Source: Burkholderia cepacia ATCC 25416 (GTDB lineage Bacteria; Pseudomonadota; Gammaproteobacteria; Burkholderiales; Burkholderiaceae). From it: a DNA stretch of 64,000 nt. How positions within the stretch are numbered: the first letter of the stretch is position 1; every line of letters starts with the position of its first letter. The stretch spans positions 620,001-684,000 of the forward strand of contig NZ_CP012983.1 of NCBI RefSeq assembly GCF_001411495.1, read 5' to 3'. The position numbers and the translations under genes are program-made. This document shows, in pieces, positions 1-8,372 of the stretch. Under the pieces are notes generated by a model. It was not told where the DNA came from. It did no database searches and saw only the letters and a program-made list of their open reading frames with translations.

Positions 1-3000
1 ATCTCGGCCCGGAAGGCGGCGACGGCGGCGGCCTCGTGCTGTGCGCGGGCACGCCCGACGACGTGAAAGCCTGCGCCGCATCGCATACCGGCGTGGCGCT
101 GCTGCAGTACGAACGCGCGATGGATGCCGACATGGCACTCGCCGACGAAGGCAAGCCGCTGCAGGCCGTGCTGAACGCGGCGCGCGAGCGGCGTGCGATC
201 GAAGGCGAGGACGTCGTGCGGATCGTCAACGCGCGCGAGCACAACCTGAAGGCGCTCGACGTCGACATCCCGCACGGCAAGTTCAACGTGATCACCGGCG
301 TGTCGGGTTCCGGCAAGTCGACGCTCGCGTTCGACATCCTGTTCCACGAAGGCCAGCGCCGTTACCTCGAATCGCTGAACGCGTATGCGCGCTCGATCGT
401 GCAGCCGGCCGGCCGCCCCGAAGTCGACGCGGTGTACGGCATCCCGCCGACCGTCGCGATCGAGCAGCGGCTGTCGCGCGGCGGGCGCAAGAGCACGGTC
501 GCGACCACGTCCGAGGTGTGGCACTTCCTGCGGCTGCTGTACGTGAAGCTCGGCCTGCAGCATTGCATCCACGACGGCACGCCGGTCACGTCGCAATCCG
601 TCGAATCGATCGCCGCGCAGTTGCTGCGCGATCATCGCGGCGAACACGTCGGGCTGCTTGCGCCGCTCGTCGTGAACCGCAAGGGCGTATATACGGATCT
701 CGCGAAGTGGGCGAAGGCGCGCGGCAGCACGCATCTGCGCGTCGACGGCGAGTTCGTGCCGGTCGATCCGTGGCCGAAGCTCGACCGCTTCCGCGAGCAT
801 ACGATCGAGCTGCCGGTCGCCGATATCGTCGTGTCCCCCGACAACGAAGCCGAACTGCGACGCGTGCTCGACGAGACGCTCGAGCTCGGCAAGGGCGTGA
901 TGCATCTGCTCGCGCCGCTCGACGGGCTGCACGACGCGATGCAGAACGATCATTCGACCGCGCGGGTCGGCACGGTCAAGGTGCTGTCGGTCAAGCGTGC
1001 GTGCCCGGTGTGCGGCACGAGCTACCCGGAGCTGGACCCGCGGATGTTCTCGTACAACAGCAAGCACGGCTGGTGCACGACCTGCGTCGGCACCGGCGTC
1101 ACGCTCACGCGCGAACAGCGCGCCGCGTACGACGACACGGTGCTCGCCGGGGACGATCGCGGCCGCGAGCAGACACTGCCGTCGGACGAACAGGAACCGG
1201 AAGGCGTCGGCAACGAGCCGTGCCCGGATTGCAACGGCACGCGGCTGAATCCGACCGCGCGGGCGGTGACGTTCGACGCGCATCCGATCGTCGAGGTCGC
1301 GCAATGGACGGTGTCGGACACGCGCCGCTGGATCGACGGGCTGGAGCTGACGGGGCGCGACGCGCAGATCGCGCGCGACATCGTCAGCGAGATCGGCAGC
1401 CGCCTCGCGTTTCTCGAGGAAGTCGGGCTCGGCTACCTGAGCCTCGATCGCGCGGCGCCGAGCCTGTCGGGCGGCGAAGCGCAGCGCATCCGGCTCGCCG
1501 CGCAGCTCGGCAGCAACCTGCAGGGTGTGTGCTACGTGCTCGACGAACCGACGATCGGCCTGCATCCGCGCGACAACCAGATCCTGCTGGATGCGCTGCG
1601 CAAGCTCGGCGACAAGGGCAACACGCTCGTCGTCGTCGAACATGACGAGGACACGATCCGCCGCGCCGATCACATCATCGACATCGGCCCGGGCGCGGGC
1701 AAGCGCGGCGGCACGCTGGTCGCCGAGGGCGCGGTCGCCGATCTGGCCGCGCAGCCGGATTCCGTGACGGGCCGCCTGCTCGCGCAGCCGATGACGCATC
1801 CGCTGCAGCCACGCCGCAGCGTGAGCCTGCCGGGCAAGAAGGGCGGCGCGGCCGTGCCGGAAGCCTGGCTGACCGTGCACGGTGCGCGGCTGCACAACCT
1901 GCGCGACGTCACGGTCGGCATTCCGCTCGCGCGGCTCGTCGCGGTCACGGGCGTGAGCGGCTCGGGCAAGTCGACGCTCGCGCGCGACGTGCTGATGACG
2001 AACCTGCTCGACGCGGTCGGCCGCTCGGTGCTGTCGTCGCCGGCCACGCGCCGCGCGCGCAAGGCCGCGCAGCAGGACACGCCGGCCGCCAACCGTCGCT
2101 CGAGCGTGCTTGCGTGCAGTGCGCCGCGGCCGTCGCTGAACGTCACGCATGCATGGCAGGGCTGCGAATCGCTGAGCGGCTGGGAGCAGATCGACCGCGT
2201 GCTCGAAGTCGACCAGACGCCGATCGGCAAGACGCCGCGCTCGTGTCCGGCCACCTATATCGGCGTGTGGGACACGATCCGCAAGCTGTTCGCCGATACG
2301 CTGGAAGCGCGTGCGCGCGGCTACACGGCGTCGCGCTTCTCGTTCAACACCGGCGACGGGCGTTGCCCCGCATGCGAAGGGCAAGGCGTGCGCACGATCG
2401 GCATGAGCTTCCTGCCCGACGTGAAGGTGCCGTGCGACGTGTGCCACGGGCAGCGCTTCAACCCGGAGACGCTCGCGGTCACGTGGCGCGGCCGGAACAT
2501 CGGCGACGTGCTGACGATGGAGATCGACGAGGCAGTGGAGTTTTTTGCGCCGATCTCGAACATCGCGCATCCGTTGCAGCTGATGAAGGATGTCGGCCTC
2601 GGCTACCTGACGCTCGGCCAGCCGTCGCCGACGTTGTCGGGCGGCGAGGCGCAGCGCATCAAGCTCGTCACCGAGCTGACGAAGGTGCGCGACGACATCA
2701 CGCGGCGCGGCCAGAAGGCGCCGCACACGCTGTACGTGCTCGACGAGCCGACGGTCGGCCTGCACATGGCGGACGTCGCGAAGCTGATTCGCGTGCTGCA
2801 CCGGCTCGTCGATGCGGGGCACAGCGTCGTCGTGATCGAGCACGACCTCGACGTGATCGCGGAAGCCGACTGGATCATCGATCTCGGGCCGGAAGGCGGC
2901 GTGGGCGGCGGCACGATCGTCGCGGCGGCGCCGCCGGAAGCGCTCGTGCGGGTGAGCGCGAGCCATACGGGGCAGGCGCTCAAGCCGGTGCTCGCGCGAA

Positions 3001-3053
3001 CGGGCGCGGGCGAAGGGGAAGCCGAGCGCGAGGGAGAAGCGCGGGTAGGGTGA
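1..3053 (+). CDS. uvrA: UvrA-family excinuclease ABC subunit A, tandem-duplicated form (5' end outside window)
   Basis: UvrA is the DNA-damage-sensing ABC ATPase of nucleotide excision repair. The reading frame is open at the left edge. The first residues ([10 protein letters not shown], then a CAGTPDDV stretch ending in SHTG) are the usual C-terminus of one UvrA, and a complete second UvrA follows from about residue 65. So this is the second half of a fused double UvrA. Counting from base 36, the second copy has Walker [10 protein letters not shown], a CPVCG...CTTC zinc module, [11 protein letters not shown], signature LSGGEAQRI with DEPTIGLHP, a second Walker [10 protein letters not shown], a CPAC...CDVC zinc module and a second LSGGEAQRI with DEPTVGLH. 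It ends again with [11 protein letters not shown] and [11 protein letters not shown], repeating the pattern at the window edge. All ATPase and zinc motifs are intact. Double-length UvrA proteins occur in Burkholderia and some other proteobacteria beside normal UvrA. The true start lies upstream of the window. Confidence 0.95.
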   Translation, partial: LGPEGGDGGGLVLCAGTPDDVKACAASHTGVALLQYERAMDADMALADEGKPLQAVLNAARERRAIEGEDVVRIVNAREHNLKALDVDIPHGKFNVITGVSGSGKSTLAFDILFHEGQRRYLESLNAYARSIVQPAGRPEVDAVYGIPPTVAIEQRLSRGGRKSTVATTSEVWHFLRLLYVKLGLQHCIHDGTPVTSQSVESIAAQLLRDHRGEHVGLLAPLVVNRKGVYTDLAKWAKARGSTHLRVDGEFVPVDPWPKLDRFREHTIELPVADIVVSPDNEAELRRVLDETLELGKGVMHLLAPLDGLHDAMQNDHSTARVGTVKVLSVKRACPVCGTSYPELDPRMFSYNSKHGWCTTCVGTGVTLTREQRAAYDDTVLAGDDRGREQTLPSDEQEPEGVGNEPCPDCNGTRLNPTARAVTFDAHPIVEVAQWTVSDTRRWIDGLELTGRDAQIARDIVSEIGSRLAFLEEVGLGYLSLDRAAPSLSGGEAQRIRLAAQLGSNLQGVCYVLDEPTIGLHPRDNQILLDALRKLGDKGNTLVVVEHDEDTIRRADHIIDIGPGAGKRGGTLVAEGAVADLAAQPDSVTGRLLAQPMTHPLQPRRSVSLPGKKGGAAVPEAWLTVHGARLHNLRDVTVGIPLARLVAVTGVSGSGKSTLARDVLMTNLLDAVGRSVLSSPATRRARKAAQQDTPAANRRSSVLACSAPRPSLNVTHAWQGCESLSGWEQIDRVLEVDQTPIGKTPRSCPATYIGVWDTIRKLFADTLEARARGYTASRFSFNTGDGRCPACEGQGVRTIGMSFLPDVKVPCDVCHGQRFNPETLAVTWRGRNIGDVLTMEIDEAVEFFAPISNIAHPLQLMKDVGLGYLTLGQPSPTLSGGEAQRIKLVTELTKVRDDITRRGQKAPHTLYVLDEPTVGLHMADVAKLIRVLHRLVDAGHSVVVIEHDLDVIAEADWIIDLGPEGGVGGGTIVAAAPPEALVRVSASHTGQALKPVLARTGAGEGEAEREGEARVG

Positions 3054-3135
3054 GCGCGGCACTTAGTGTTGAGAGCCTCGGTGCCAGGGGGATTGCCTCC
3101 CGGCTAACGGGCTCGGTTCTTTTCTTTCAAGACGT

Positions 3136-3202
3136 GGGGTAATGGCTCCGGTGTGGCGCCGTTACCCCGCTTCCGATACGCGAAGCCTCGCGCTATCGGA
3201 GC
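3136..3202. terminator. Twin inverted repeats after uvrA (possible terminator)
   Basis: Two hairpins stand back to back 80 bases after uvrA. The first pairs 3136-3146 with 3158-3168 (GGGGTAATGGC with GCCGTTACCCC, one G-U pair). The second pairs 3169-3182 with 3191-3202 (GCT-CCGATA-GCG arms with two single-base bulges) and is followed by TTCGTTTTC. Placement and the short T tract fit transcription termination, but the T tract is weak. They could equally be relics of the mobile element remnant just downstream. Confidence 0.4.
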
Positions 3203-3283
3203 TTCGTTTTCTGGTGTCGACCGGCGCCATCCCCGTATGCGGTGCCGTCAGGTCTGCCGGCGGCTCGCTCGATCGCGTGCCCG

Positions 3284-3461
3284 TCACTTGAAACACATCC
3301 CCCACGCGTTTCCGCGCTGTCGCATCCATTCCGTGATCGGGCTCGGTTGCACATCGAACCGTTGTGCCAGTGCGGCCAGCGTCCGCTCGCCTTTAGCGTT
3401 GCAAGCGCAGCACTTTTGCATCGAACCCCGCCGGGTGTGACCGTCGGGTTCTCTTCTTCAT
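3284..3461 (-). pseudogene. Remnant of IS3-family transposase OrfA (frameshifted)
   Basis: Read on the minus strand from the ATG at 3459-3461, the frame gives MKKRTRRSHPAGFDAKVLRLQR and then a stop. Shifting frame at about 3395 continues as AKGERTLAALAQRFDVQPS and PITEWMRQR, ending at the TGA at 3284-3286. Together this matches the N-terminal helix-turn-helix of IS3-group OrfA proteins (pattern MKKRTRR...F.AKVALAALKGE.TLAELA..FDVHP.QI..W). The motif is split between two frames, truncated after the HTH, and no OrfB or intact terminal repeats are visible. It is a fossil of an insertion, not a working element. Confidence 0.75.
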
Positions 3462-3908
3462 CGTCCAGGTTCCTGGGCCGGCATTATCGCGGGCCAGCGG
3501 ATCGAGCGTTCGACTTACACACCTGCCCGGATTTGCGAGGCCACGCCTGAATCAATCGCGAATTCCATTATGTGTGTGCGCGCTATCGGTTTTGATCCGC
3601 GCGTCATATTCATAGAAGAAATGACCGCAACGGGGCAGTCGCACGTTCTCCATAATCGACATTCGAGATTACCTGCCTATTCGACGCTTTTTCATGAAAG
3701 TTTGAATCCGGTCAGCCCGGCCATTCGCGAGGTTGAGTTCGATGTCGCGTTTCCTTTCGATCCCCGATAAAAACCCGCTCGCCGAAGAGGCGAGCGCGCG
3801 CGTTTTGGTCGATGGTGCCGTGCTGGTCGTGCGTCATGCCTGCCGACAGGCAGATTGGGCAGATCCCGGGCCGACAGCACGCGGCGCGTGTACCACCAGA
3901 CAGACCCA
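3462..3908. other. Intergenic region upstream of the monooxygenase gene
   Basis: No convincing gene. Base composition is slightly more AT-rich between 3560 and 3700 than in the neighbouring genes. Short open frames here lack ribosome binding sites and family resemblance. The promoter of the 3909-7649 gene group is expected here, but no clear -35/-10 pair was found. Confidence 0.4.
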
Positions 3909-4967
3909 ATGACGAAGGATACGAAAGTGAGCAACGTCCGCATTGATCACATTGCCTTCCTGACACCGGGCAATTACGCCGGTGAAGACGCGGCGGCGGG
4001 ATTCGAGCAGACGCTCGAACTGTTCGGCGCGGGCGAAGCGCTCGGTTACGACAGCGCGTGGGTGCGGCAACGCCACCTCGAGCGCGCCGTCTCGTCGGCC
4101 GCCACGTTTCTCGCGGCGGCGAGCCAGCGCACGGCCCGGATCGGATTGGGCGCCGCGGTCATCCAGATGGGATACGAGAATCCATTCCGGCTGGCCGAGG
4201 ATCTCGCGACCGTCGACGTGCTCTCGCGCGGGCGGCTCAATGTCGGGCTCAGCGCGGGCGCACCGAATCACGGCGCGCTGCTGGGCGAGCGGCTGTTCGA
4301 CACCGATCCGGATCTCGTCGACTTCTCGCACGCGCGTGTGGCACGCCTGCGCCGCAATCTCGCCGGCGACTGGCTCGGCGACGACGACACGTTCGTCGAA
4401 TCGGCCGCGGGCCGGGTGCGGCCGCGCGTGAGCCCGTTTGCGCCCGGCCTGACGGGGCGACTCTGGTACGGAGGCGGTTCCAGGCGGTCGATCGAATGGG
4501 CCGCCAGGAACGGGTTCAACCTGCTGATCGGCAATATAACCACGGGCGAGGGCACCGATAGCCATATCGACGCCCAGTTGCGGCAACTGGATCTGTATCG
4601 CGACCATTGGCATGAAGCTCACGCTCCGCGGATCGCGCTGGGGCGCGTGATCGTCCCGACCGACGGCGCGAGCGCGAAGGAGCGCGAACGCTATCGCGCG
4701 TTTGCCGACGCGCGTCATGCCCGCACGCTGGCGCCGCAGGGCGAGCGGCGCACGCTGTTCGCGCCGGATCTCGTCGGCAGCTCGGACGAGATCGTGGAGC
4801 GGCTGCTGGCCGACCCGGTGGTCGGACAGGTGCGGGAGCTGCGCCTCGAATTGCCTTACGACCTGCCGTTCGAGAACTACCGGCAGATTCTCGAGGACTT
4901 CATCACGCGTATCGCCCCGGCACTCGGGTGGCAGCCGGTTGACCGGCGCGAGCCCGCCGCGGCCTGA
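3909..4967 (+). CDS. LLM-class flavin-dependent oxidoreductase (luciferase-like monooxygenase)
   Basis: A 352-residue bacterial-luciferase-like TIM-barrel flavoprotein, expected to use FMNH2 supplied by a reductase to oxygenate a small substrate in the cytoplasm. Visible family features are GFEQTLELFGAGEALGYDSAWVRQ near the N-terminus, the RIGLGAAVIQMGYENPFRLAED segment with DVLSRGRLNVGLSAGAP, and LWYGGGSRRSIEWAA in the flavin-phosphate region. Two starts are possible. The ATG at 3909 has no Shine-Dalgarno sequence. The GTG at 3927 follows GAAGGA by 7 bases and gives MSNVRIDHIAF, so it may be the real start. Downstream is tonB after 108 bases, so it may be transcribed with the import genes. 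Whether it acts on the cyclodipeptide made further downstream is inference only. The substrate is unknown. Confidence 0.88.
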   Translation: MTKDTKVSNVRIDHIAFLTPGNYAGEDAAAGFEQTLELFGAGEALGYDSAWVRQRHLERAVSSAATFLAAASQRTARIGLGAAVIQMGYENPFRLAEDLATVDVLSRGRLNVGLSAGAPNHGALLGERLFDTDPDLVDFSHARVARLRRNLAGDWLGDDDTFVESAAGRVRPRVSPFAPGLTGRLWYGGGSRRSIEWAARNGFNLLIGNITTGEGTDSHIDAQLRQLDLYRDHWHEAHAPRIALGRVIVPTDGASAKERERYRAFADARHARTLAPQGERRTLFAPDLVGSSDEIVERLLADPVVGQVRELRLELPYDLPFENYRQILEDFITRIAPALGWQPVDRREPAAA

Positions 4968-5075
4968 TGCGATCGACATGACATTCCATCGAATGGCGCA
5001 CGTGATTGAAGTCGGCGACGGACCGGATGCCGCCGGGCACGCCGCACCTTCGATCTCGTTGCAACTGGACCGAAC

Positions 5076-5771
5076 ATGACAACCGCTTCTCCATCCCGGC
5101 TCGCGGCAATCGGCCGCCCGCGCCGCTTCGGCAACAAGCAGACGCATCCGGTACGCCGCTTCGGCGGCATCGCGATCGCCATTGCGCTGCATCTCGTCCT
5201 GATCTGGGCGCTCGTGAACGGTCTCGCGACGCGGGTCGTCCAGATCGTCCAGCAACCGATCGAGGCACGCATCATCGCACCGGTGAAGCCGCCGCCGCCA
5301 CCGCCGCCACCGAAGCCGGTCGAAAAGGTCGTGTCGAAGCCGCGGGTGACGGCGCCGCCGCCGCCGTTCGTGCCGCCGCCCGAGGTGCACGTGCAGGCCC
5401 CGCCGCAGCCGACCATCACGCACCAGGACGTGCCGGTCCAGAGCGCACCGGTGCACGAGGCGCCGCCGGCGCCGGCGCCGGTGACGGTCACGAAGCCGGT
5501 GAACCACGAGATCGGCGTGGTCTGCCCGAATTCGGACGAAGTCCGGTCGTCGATCGTCTACCCGGCGGAGGCGCAGGACAACAACATCACGGGCGATGTC
5601 ACGGTCGAATTCACGGTGGACCCGGACGGCCGCGTCACGAACCTGCGGGTCGCGCAGCCGGCCGACCCGGTGCTCAATCGTGCGGCGCTCAATGCGGTCA
5701 AGCGCTTCAACTGTATCGCCCAGGGGCAATCCGTGCGTGTGCGGGTACCGTTTTCCTTCAACCTGAACTGA
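5076..5771 (+). CDS. tonB: Energy transducer TonB
   Basis: A 231-residue periplasm-spanning protein that passes proton-motive energy from the ExbB-ExbD complex to outer-membrane receptors. It has a basic N-terminus, one transmembrane helix at about residues 29-48 containing the conserved His (ALHLVLIW), a proline-rich spacer (runs of P around residues 72-85 and again to about 150), and a C-terminal TonB domain with SIVYPAEAQDNNITGDVTV and the closing VRVPFSFNLN. It is followed by exbB after 66 bases and then two exbD genes, the order typical of dedicated TonB systems in Xanthomonas and Burkholderia. With receptors at 8373 and 14072 it probably serves this locus. Confidence 0.93.
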   Translation: MTTASPSRLAAIGRPRRFGNKQTHPVRRFGGIAIAIALHLVLIWALVNGLATRVVQIVQQPIEARIIAPVKPPPPPPPPKPVEKVVSKPRVTAPPPPFVPPPEVHVQAPPQPTITHQDVPVQSAPVHEAPPAPAPVTVTKPVNHEIGVVCPNSDEVRSSIVYPAEAQDNNITGDVTVEFTVDPDGRVTNLRVAQPADPVLNRAALNAVKRFNCIAQGQSVRVRVPFSFNLN

Positions 5772-5837
5772 CGGGGAAGGCAACGCGGCAGACGCCGCCT
5801 GCTTCCCGGATCGATCCGAAATAGATATGGAGTGCGT

Positions 5838-6770
5838 ATGAGAAAGCAATTTCGGGCCGCGCTGGCGGCAAGCCTGATGATCGCCGCCGGCGTGGGCGGC
5901 ACGCTGGTCGCCCCGCAATCCGTGCTTGCCCAGGAGAAGGCGGCACAGGTCGAGACAGCATCCGGCGCATCGCCGATCGTGGCGGCGCCGGCTGCGTCGA
6001 ACGGATCGGAGCGCCCGGTGCCGCCGCCCGAACCCGCGACGTCGGCCACCGTCGAGAATCCGTATGGGCTGGGCGCGCTGTGGGCGAACGGCGACTTCGT
6101 CGCGCGTTTCGTACTGGGGCTGCTCGTGGTCATGTCGCTCGGCAGCTGGTACGTCATGGTCACCAAGTTCATCGAGCAGGCGCGGGCGAACGGCCGCGCG
6201 AAGTCGGCCGACGAGCAGGTCTGGAATGCGCCGACGCTGGCCGAGGGTGCCGCCCAGCTCGACGATACGTCGCCGTTTCGCTTCATCGCCGAGAACGCGA
6301 TCGAGGCGGGCGAACACCACGACACCGCGCTGCTCGATTCGGTCGACCGCAATACCTGGATCGAGCTGAACATCGAGCGCTCGATCACCAGCGTGTCGAA
6401 CCGACTGCAGGATGGCCTGGCGTTTCTTGGCACGGTGGGTTCCACCGCACCATTCGTCGGCCTGTTCGGCACCGTGTGGGGCATCTATCACGCGCTGACG
6501 GCCATCGGCATCGCGGGCCAGGCGTCGATCGACAAGGTTGCCGGCCCGGTGGGCGAGGCGCTGATCATGACCGCGATCGGCCTCGCGGTCGCCGTGCCGG
6601 CGGTGCTCGGCTACAACTTCCTCGTGCGCCGCAACAAGTCCGTGATGGAACGCGTGCGCGATTTCGGCGCGCAACTGCACACGGTATTGCTCGCGGGCGG
6701 CAGGCGCGCGGCGGGCCGCATCGCGACACCGGCGGCACAGGCGCCGCAGGCGCTGGCGGTTCAGTCGTAG
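5838..6770 (+). CDS. exbB: Biopolymer transport protein ExbB (MotA/TolQ/ExbB proton channel family)
   Basis: A 310-residue inner-membrane proton-channel subunit that powers TonB. The ATG at 5838 is preceded by GGAG at 5829-5832 and begins an N-terminal signal sequence (MRKQFRAALAASLMIAAGVGG ending near VLAQ), as in long-form ExbB proteins. Three membrane segments follow: around DFVARFVLGLLVVMSLGSW, the GTVGSTAPFVGLFGTVWGI segment with the conserved family glycines and threonines, and ALIMTAIGLAVAVPAVLGY. A cytoplasmic stretch separates the first two. It sits between tonB and exbD in the same direction. Confidence 0.93.
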   Translation: MRKQFRAALAASLMIAAGVGGTLVAPQSVLAQEKAAQVETASGASPIVAAPAASNGSERPVPPPEPATSATVENPYGLGALWANGDFVARFVLGLLVVMSLGSWYVMVTKFIEQARANGRAKSADEQVWNAPTLAEGAAQLDDTSPFRFIAENAIEAGEHHDTALLDSVDRNTWIELNIERSITSVSNRLQDGLAFLGTVGSTAPFVGLFGTVWGIYHALTAIGIAGQASIDKVAGPVGEALIMTAIGLAVAVPAVLGYNFLVRRNKSVMERVRDFGAQLHTVLLAGGRRAAGRIATPAAQAPQALAVQS

Positions 6771-6782
6771 GCGGGGCGCGTC

Positions 6783-7205
6783 ATGGCAATCAGTGTCGGC
6801 GGTGACGACAACGACGAGGTGATCTCGGCGATCAACACGACGCCGCTCGTGGACGTGATGCTGGTGTTGCTGATCATCTTCCTCATCACGATCCCGGTGG
6901 TGACGCACACGATCCAGGTGCAGTTGCCGGCGGAGCGGGTACAGCCGCTGCAGACCCAGCCGAAAAGCATCGAGATCGCGGTGAACCGGCAGGGCGACCT
7001 TTTCTGGGGCACCGAGCATGTGAACCTTCCAACGCTGGTGTCGCGCCTGAAGGAGATTTCGACGCAGGCGCCGCAACCGGACGTCCACGTGCGCGGCGAT
7101 CAGGCGACGCCGTATCGGTACATCGGCCGGGTCGTCGCGGCATGCGAGCGGGCCGGGGTCGTCAAGGTCGCCTTCATCACGCAGCCGCCCGCGCGCGGGG
7201 GCTAG
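6783..7205 (+). CDS. exbD: Biopolymer transport protein ExbD, first copy
   Basis: A 140-residue ExbD/TolR-family subunit with a short cytoplasmic N-terminus, a single transmembrane helix (PLVDVMLVLLIIFLITIPV) carrying the proton-relay Asp at residue 24, and a periplasmic domain ending in VRGDQATPYRYIG and VVKVAFITQPP. It starts 12 bases after exbB and is followed by a second exbD. Two ExbD paralogues in one operon are known from Xanthomonas, where they have different roles. Here their division of labour is unknown. Confidence 0.93.
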   Translation: MAISVGGDDNDEVISAINTTPLVDVMLVLLIIFLITIPVVTHTIQVQLPAERVQPLQTQPKSIEIAVNRQGDLFWGTEHVNLPTLVSRLKEISTQAPQPDVHVRGDQATPYRYIGRVVAACERAGVVKVAFITQPPARGG

Positions 7206-7217
7206 GGAGTTCGAACG

Positions 7218-7649
7218 ATGGGTATGAACGCAGGCTCCGGAGGGAGCAAGGACGATCCGGACGTGATGGTGGACATCAACACCACGCCGTTGATCGACGT
7301 GATGCTGGTGCTGCTGATCATGTTGATCATCACGATCCCGATCCAGATGCACTCGGTGAAGATGAACCTGCCGGTGGGGAACCCACCGCCGCCGCCGCAT
7401 CCGCCCCAGGTGGTGCAGATCGATATCGGGGCGGACGGGGCCGTCAACTGGAACGGCGCGGCGGTGAGCGGCGGGGCCGCGCTGGACGCGAAGTTCCGCG
7501 CGGTGGCGGCCGAGGCCGACCAGGACGAGATCCGGCTGCGCCCGGACAAGTCCGCACCTTACAAGGCGGTGGCCGAAGTGCTGGCCTCGGCCCAGCGCGA
7601 AGGCGCGACGAAGATCGGCCTGATCGGCAACGAGCAGTACATGGAGTGA
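7218..7649 (+). CDS. exbD: Biopolymer transport protein ExbD, second copy
   Basis: A 143-residue ExbD/TolR-family protein, start supported by AGGGAG at 7204-7209, 8 bases before the ATG. The transmembrane helix (PLIDVMLVLLIMLIITIPI) holds the conserved Asp at residue 27. The juxtamembrane part differs from the first ExbD by a proline-rich stretch (PVGNPPPPPHPPQVVQIDI). The periplasmic domain includes IRLRPDKSAPYKAVAEVL and GLIGNEQYME. It is the last gene of the TonB set; a 723-base gap follows before the receptor gene. Confidence 0.92.
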   Translation: MGMNAGSGGSKDDPDVMVDINTTPLIDVMLVLLIMLIITIPIQMHSVKMNLPVGNPPPPPHPPQVVQIDIGADGAVNWNGAAVSGGAALDAKFRAVAAEADQDEIRLRPDKSAPYKAVAEVLASAQREGATKIGLIGNEQYME

Positions 7650-8372
7650 GCGGCTCGAAAGAACGATGGCGCGGATCGAGTCGTATCCCGCCGGGTCGCA
7701 CGCGATCGCGCGATCCTCTCGGGTGCCGCTGTCCGCACAATCGCCGCACTGTCACGCAACTTCGCGCAACCCCGCGTGAATCGCATTCGCCGGCCGGGCA
7801 ACTCAAATGTGTTGTCCAGGCCCGGCGCTCCCGCACGAGCAGATCATCTGCCACGCTGCAAACGGATACGCCGGGCGACTGGTCATCCATTCGCATCAAG
7901 AAACCGACGCGTTCCTCCTAAGCCGGCCACCCCCATCAGCGAAGACTGCTCGAAGCGGAGCCGGGCCGCCGGGCTGCGATCGTTCCGCCATCGCTATGAT
8001 GTCGACATCGTCACGATATTTTCCAGCCCATCGGTTCGAACATGCAATGCGGCAGCTTGTCGAGCGAAATCGATATTTCACAAACGTGCGCATATTCCTT
8101 TTCATTATTCAAATCTGGCATCGTCAATATCAGTCGATTTAACCGACGCCATTTCCATTCGCCACGCAATCGCAACATTTTCTGCGTGATTGCGTAATCG
8201 TGCGCAATGTCGCTAATTGTCGGATGAATCGATAAATGAAAATGCGTATTTGTTATTTAACAAACTATTACACCAGGAGGATGATTCGTCACGCACTGAT
8301 ATCAAAACAAACGAGAAGCGTGACGCGAGAATGAAACGACACTTCGCGGCGCGCTGAAATGAGGGCCTTGAA
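7650..8372. other. Long intergenic region upstream of the first TonB-dependent receptor
   Basis: There is no gene-like frame. The last third (about 8040-8370) is AT-richer than the surroundings. It contains a 16-base inverted repeat at 8249-8264 and a perfect AGGAGG at 8275-8280 directly abutting an ATG at 8281. From there come three tiny nested frames: 8281-8334 (17 residues), 8331-8357 (8 residues) and 8359-8406 (15 residues), the last overlapping the receptor start. This layout suggests promoter and possibly translational control for the receptor. Confidence 0.5.
8249..8264. promoter_or_regulatory. Inverted repeat, candidate operator for the first TonB-dependent receptor
   Basis: TTTGTTA and TAACAAA form perfect 7-base arms around a TT centre in an AT-rich stretch about 110 bases before the receptor start. 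It is the best palindrome in the region. It does not match the classical Fur box well, so the cognate regulator is unknown. Confidence 0.4.

Noticed and set aside
3834..7400. A 1188-codon open frame on the minus strand
   Set aside because: It is extremely rich in Arg, Asp and His and lies opposite the well-supported monooxygenase, tonB, exbB and exbD genes. High-GC codon use makes such shadows common.
8240..8275. Fur box upstream of the first receptor
   Set aside because: The palindrome there (TTTGTTA/TAACAAA) does not match the GATAAT-based Fur consensus well enough to claim iron regulation.
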